DNA from: Alphaproteobacteria bacterium
Lineage (GTDB): Bacteria > Pseudomonadota > Alphaproteobacteria > Reyranellales > Reyranellaceae
Reading direction: 5' to 3'
DNA length: 9,180 nt
Assembly: GCA_013290035.1 (NCBI GenBank)
Contig: JABCYT010000093.1
Span: 1-9,180 of the forward strand
In this document: piece by piece, positions 6,238-9,180 of the stretch
Layout: each line of letters opens with the position of its first letter
How positions within the stretch are numbered: position 1 is the first letter of the stretch
The notes under the pieces: model-generated
Told to the model about the DNA's origin: nothing
Databases searched by the model: none
What the model saw: the letters and a program-made list of their open reading frames with translations, nothing else
Program-made: the position numbers and the translations under genes

Positions 6238-6274
6238 ATATGTTCTCCATCATATGATATGTTAGTTGACATAC
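6238..6274. promoter_or_regulatory. Two tandem 18-bp dyads, probable TetR operators
   Basis: Site 1 (6238-6255) is ATATGTT-CTCC-ATCATAT and site 2 (6257-6274) is ATATGTT-AGTT-GACATAC. Both are 18 bp with 7-bp half-sites and a 4-bp centre, set exactly 19 bp apart. The second ends one base before the regulator's ATG. The tract is AT-rich in otherwise GC-rich DNA and includes a possible -10 box TATGAT (6253-6258). The position suggests autoregulation of the TetR-family gene. No similar site is seen before the MFS gene. Confidence 0.6.
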
Positions 6275-6275
6275 C

Positions 6276-6914
6276 ATGCCCCAAAACCGCGCCCGCAAGG
6301 CCCGCACTCGGGCCGAAATCCTCGACCATGCCGCTCGGTTGTTCCGGCTGCGCGGACATGCCGGGACCAACATCGACGACATCATGCTAGCGGCCGGCCT
6401 GACGCGCGGCGCCTTCTATGCGCATTTCACCTCGAAGGATGATCTGTTCGCGGAAGCCGTTCGTGGCGGCCACGGGTTGCTGGGCCGGCTGCGCGGCGAT
6501 GAACCGGCAGTGGTACTGAAAGCCTATCTCGACAAGGCCGGGCTCTCAGCCACCGTTCAGGACTGCACCCTGGCCGCCCTGCCCGGCGATGTCGCCCGGG
6601 CCCCGCTGGCGGCCCGGCTGGCCTATGCCAACGTCCTCTACGCGACGATCGCCGAGCTGGCCCGTGCCAAGAAGCGCAAGCTCGATGCCGACGCCACGGT
6701 TGCGACCATTCTGGCCGTCGGCGCCGTCACCCTCGCTCGCGCCTCTGGCGACACGCGGCTCAGCGACTGGCTGCTGCGCTGCGCCCAGCGCGCTGCCCTG
6801 CCCCTGCTCAAGCCGCGAGCTTCGCCAGCGAGGAAACGATCGAGGTCACGCCGGAAAGCCGCTGGCGCTCGTCGGGCCAAACGCGCTGCACGATCACGCG
6901 GTGGTCGGGCCTGA
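6276..6914 (+). CDS. TetR/AcrR-family transcriptional regulator
   Basis: A 212-residue protein. The N-terminal helix-turn-helix (about 10-57) has the family pattern TRAEILDHAARLFRLRG, then DDIMLAAGLTRGAFYAHFTSKDDLF with the recognition helix around 43-51. The rest is an all-helical ligand-binding and dimerization domain with no recognisable ligand signature. ATG 6276 is the only suitable start, since the next Met lies inside the DNA-binding domain; no Shine-Dalgarno is visible. Two operator-like dyads sit directly before it, so it probably represses itself. Residues 178-212 lie over the antisense strand of the mfd 3' end. From R181 onward the tail is mostly Arg/Lys/Ala/Ser (12 Arg and 3 Lys in 33 residues) and is likely not part of the ancestral fold. 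The regulated target other than itself is unknown; the preceding MFS-DsbA operon is a possibility. Confidence 0.9.
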   Translation: MPQNRARKARTRAEILDHAARLFRLRGHAGTNIDDIMLAAGLTRGAFYAHFTSKDDLFAEAVRGGHGLLGRLRGDEPAVVLKAYLDKAGLSATVQDCTLAALPGDVARAPLAARLAYANVLYATIAELARAKKRKLDADATVATILAVGAVTLARASGDTRLSDWLLRCAQRAALPLLKPRASPARKRSRSRRKAAGARRAKRAARSRGGRA

Positions 6915-9180
6915 GGCGGACCAGCGGCGCGTTCTTCTGCAGCCAGTCGATCAGCCTTTCCGGCCGGGCGAACTTGTTGTCGTGCAGCGACACCACGACA
7001 GCCTTTTCGCCGGCGTCGATGCGGTCCACGCCGGCGGCACGGCACAGCAGTTTCAGCGCCACCGTGTTCAGCAGGAACTCCGCCTCGGCCGGCATCTTGC
7101 CGAAGCGGTCGACCATCTCGGCGGCGAAGGAATCGATCTCGCCCTGGTTGGCCAACGCACCGATGCGGCGATAGAGGCCCATGCGCACCGAGAGGTCGGC
7201 GACATATTCCTCCGGGATCAGCACGGGGATGCCGAGATTGAGCTGCGGCGACCAGTCGGCCTGCTCGGCCTCGTGCGCCCGGCCGCGGGCCGCCGCGACC
7301 GCCTCCTCGAGCAGCTGCTGGTAGAGCTCGATGCCGACCTCGCGGATATGGCCGGACTGCTCCTCGCCCAAAAGGTTGCCGGCGCCGCGGATGTCGAGGT
7401 CGTGGCTGGCGAGCTGGAAACCCGCACCCAGCGTATCGAGCGTCTGCATTACTTCCAGCCGCTTGGACGCCGCCTCGTTCAGCGCCCGTCCCGGCGGCAC
7501 CGTGAGATAGGCATAGGCCCGCGTCTTGCCGCGGCCGATGCGGCCGCGGAGCTGGTAGAGCTGGGCCAGGCCGAACATGTCGGCGCGATGGATCACCATG
7601 GTGTTGGCGTTGCTGATGTCGAGTCCGCTTTCCACGATGTTGGTCGACAGCAGCACGTCGAACTTGCCATCGACGAAATCCTGCATGGTGTTCTCGATCG
7701 CCGTCGGCGCCAGCTTGCCATGCGCCATGGCCATGCGGATCTCCGGCACCAGCTCGCGCAGCTCGGCTGCGACGGCGGCAAGATCCTCGATGCGCGGGCA
7801 GACATAGAAGGTCTGGCCGCCGCGATATTGTTCACGCAGCAGCGCCTCGCGGATGGTGACGCCGTCGAACGGCGTCACGAAGGTGCGCACGGCCAGCCGA
7901 TCGACCGGCGGCGTGGCGATCAGGCTCATGTCGCGGACGCCGGTCAAAGCGAGTTGCAGGGTGCGCGGGATCGGCGTGGCGGTGAGCGTCAGCACATGGA
8001 CGTCGGCGCGCAGCTCCTTCAGCCGCTCCTTGTGGGCGACGCCGAAATGCTGCTCCTCGTCGACGATCAACAGGCCGAGATCCTTGAACTCGACGCTCTT
8101 GGCCAACAGCGCATGGGTGCCGATCACGATGTCGAGCGTGCCCTCCTTCATCGCCTGCCTGGTGGCCTTGGCTTCCTTGGCGCCGACCAGCCGCGACAGA
8201 CGGCCGATGCGCACCGCCAGGCCCTGGAAGCGCTCGATGAAGGTGCGGTGGTGCTGGCGCGCCAGCAGCGTCGTGGGACCGATCACGGCTACTTGCTTGC
8301 CCGAGAGGGCGGCGACGAAGGCCGCGCGCAATGCCACCTCGGTCTTGCCGAAGCCGACATCGCCGCAGATCAGGCGGTCCATCGGCTTGCCGGACGACAT
8401 GTCCTCCAGGACGTCCGAGATGGCCTGCAGCTGGTCGTCGGTCTCGGCGTAGGGGAAGCGGGCGCAGAATTCCTCGTAGAGGCCGTCGGGCGGGCTCATC
8501 GTCTCGCCGCGGCGGATGGCGCGTTCGGCGGCGATCTTGATCAACCGGTCGGCCATGTCGGCGATGCGCTGCTTCAACCTGGCCTTGCGCGACTGCCAGG
8601 CGACGCCGCCCAGGCGGTCGAGCTGGGCCGCCTCGTCGCCCGCGCCGTAGCGACTGAGCACGTCGATGTTCTCGACCGGCACGAACAGCTTGTCGCCGCC
8701 TTCGTAGGTGAGCCGAAGGCAGTCGTGGCGCGCGTTCTGGATTTCCAGGGTCACCAGGCCCTCATAACGGCCCACGCCATGCTCGCGATGCACGATCAGG
8801 TCGCCGTCGCTGAGCGACGCGGCCTCGGCGATGAAGCGCTCCGAGGGCCGGCGTTTCTTCGCCGGGCGTGACAGGCGATCGCCTAAGATGTCCTCCTCGC
8901 CGATGACTTCGAGGCCGTCCAGCACGAAGCCATGCTCGAGCGACCAGACCGCGACGCCGACTGCGCCCGGCGGCAGGCCGAGCGTGGTCGCATGGTCGGG
9001 CACCGGGACCGGCGTCGTGGCGCCATGTTCCTGCAGCAGATGCTGCAGGCGGGCGGCCGAGCCTTCGGTGTAGCCCGCGATCACGACCCGGCGGCCTGCG
9101 TCGTCGGCCGCCTTGACATGCTCGGCCACCTTGTCGAACAGGTTCACGCCCTGCGCCGTGCGGGCCTGCGCGAAGCCTTC
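6808..9180 (-). CDS. mfd: Transcription-repair coupling factor Mfd, C-terminal two thirds
   Basis: A partial gene, open through the right edge: 790 residues are visible of a protein normally about 1150 long, so the UvrB-like N-terminal domains are missing. In order (visible numbering): a linker, the RNA-polymerase-interaction domain (about 123-176, with VHREHGVGRYEG), then the RecG-like translocase with Walker A GDVGFGKT (273-280), motif II DEEQHFGV (from 374), motif III TATPIPRT (400-407), motif V VESGLDIS (from 516) and motif VI QLRGRIGR (543-550). The C-terminal autoinhibitory domain carries IPVLIPEEYVADLSVRMGLYRRI-type sequence. Mfd removes RNA polymerase stalled at DNA lesions and recruits UvrA to start nucleotide excision repair. 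All helicase motifs look intact. The stop TGA (6808-6810) lies inside the converging TetR frame, a 107-bp overlap. Confidence 0.97.
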   Translation of the reverse strand, partial: EGFAQARTAQGVNLFDKVAEHVKAADDAGRRVVIAGYTEGSAARLQHLLQEHGATTPVPVPDHATTLGLPPGAVGVAVWSLEHGFVLDGLEVIGEEDILGDRLSRPAKKRRPSERFIAEAASLSDGDLIVHREHGVGRYEGLVTLEIQNARHDCLRLTYEGGDKLFVPVENIDVLSRYGAGDEAAQLDRLGGVAWQSRKARLKQRIADMADRLIKIAAERAIRRGETMSPPDGLYEEFCARFPYAETDDQLQAISDVLEDMSSGKPMDRLICGDVGFGKTEVALRAAFVAALSGKQVAVIGPTTLLARQHHRTFIERFQGLAVRIGRLSRLVGAKEAKATRQAMKEGTLDIVIGTHALLAKSVEFKDLGLLIVDEEQHFGVAHKERLKELRADVHVLTLTATPIPRTLQLALTGVRDMSLIATPPVDRLAVRTFVTPFDGVTIREALLREQYRGGQTFYVCPRIEDLAAVAAELRELVPEIRMAMAHGKLAPTAIENTMQDFVDGKFDVLLSTNIVESGLDISNANTMVIHRADMFGLAQLYQLRGRIGRGKTRAYAYLTVPPGRALNEAASKRLEVMQTLDTLGAGFQLASHDLDIRGAGNLLGEEQSGHIREVGIELYQQLLEEAVAAARGRAHEAEQADWSPQLNLGIPVLIPEEYVADLSVRMGLYRRIGALANQGEIDSFAAEMVDRFGKMPAEAEFLLNTVALKLLCRAAGVDRIDAGEKAVVVSLHDNKFARPERLIDWLQKNAPLVRLRPDHRVIVQRVWPDERQRLSGVTSIVSSLAKLAA

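Noticed and set aside
6266..6271. Perfect -35 hexamer TTGACA before the TetR gene
   Set aside because: A -10 box at proper spacing would fall inside the coding region after the ATG, and none is there; the bases are better explained as part of the second operator dyad.
1..6275. A single undescribed multi-gene system
   Set aside because: The genes are on alternating strands in at least five separate units of common enzyme families; nothing in the sequence ties them into one pathway.
5223..6359. 378-codon open frame on the minus strand
   Set aside because: It crosses the MFS, DsbA-like and TetR genes and the REP-like palindrome in antisense, with no recognisable domain.
6589..8871. 760-codon open frame on the plus strand
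   Set aside because: It is antisense to mfd, whose RecG-like motifs are all intact; the translation is low-complexity, without domains, and reflects high GC at codon third positions.

Overview
The window is GC-rich, gene-dense bacterial DNA with short intergenic gaps. An alphaproteobacterium (Bradyrhizobium-, Reyranella- or Rhodospirillales-like) is the most likely source. That is inferred from base composition, the style of the protein families and the dispersed palindromes; no rRNA or other taxonomic marker is present. I find no tRNA, rRNA, insertion sequence or CRISPR array.

Left part (1-3447): the 3' end of a thiamine-diphosphate-dependent enzyme (+) converges on a two-gene minus-strand unit. 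That unit is a CYTH-domain protein whose stop codon overlaps the GTG start of an enolase-superfamily (mandelate racemase-like) enzyme by 4 bp. A 75-bp inverted pair of REP-like units lies at the convergent junction and supplies the last codons and stop of both genes. Divergent from the CYTH gene, with only 14 bp between the start codons, is a fold-type III PLP enzyme of the D-threonine aldolase/D-serine dehydratase family. It may be read from a leaderless transcript, and an intragenic hairpin encodes what looks like a small insertion in it.

Middle (3448-6146): an SDR oxidoreductase (-) abuts the PLP enzyme tail to tail with no bases between the stop codons. Divergent from it is an MFS transporter whose start is problematic: its ribosome binding site points at a GTG that opens a three-codon dead-end frame. 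The transporter overlaps a DsbA/FrnE-type thioredoxin-fold oxidoreductase by 4 bp (ATGA).

Right part (6147-9180): a second REP-like inverted doublet, two tandem 18-bp dyads directly before a TetR-family regulator, the regulator itself, and the C-terminal two thirds of mfd on the minus strand. The TetR and mfd reading frames overlap tail to tail by 107 bp, which gives the regulator a very basic C-terminal tail.

Taken together, the left and middle genes look like small-molecule catabolism (hydroxy-acid or amino-acid type enzymes plus a transporter) next to a housekeeping repair gene. No known or convincing new defence, mobile or biosynthetic system is visible. The points of interest are how the gene ends and starts are built: three convergent junctions of different design, REP-derived stop codons, a possible leaderless start, a doubtful transporter start, tandem operators, and a non-standard catalytic set in the enolase-family protein.
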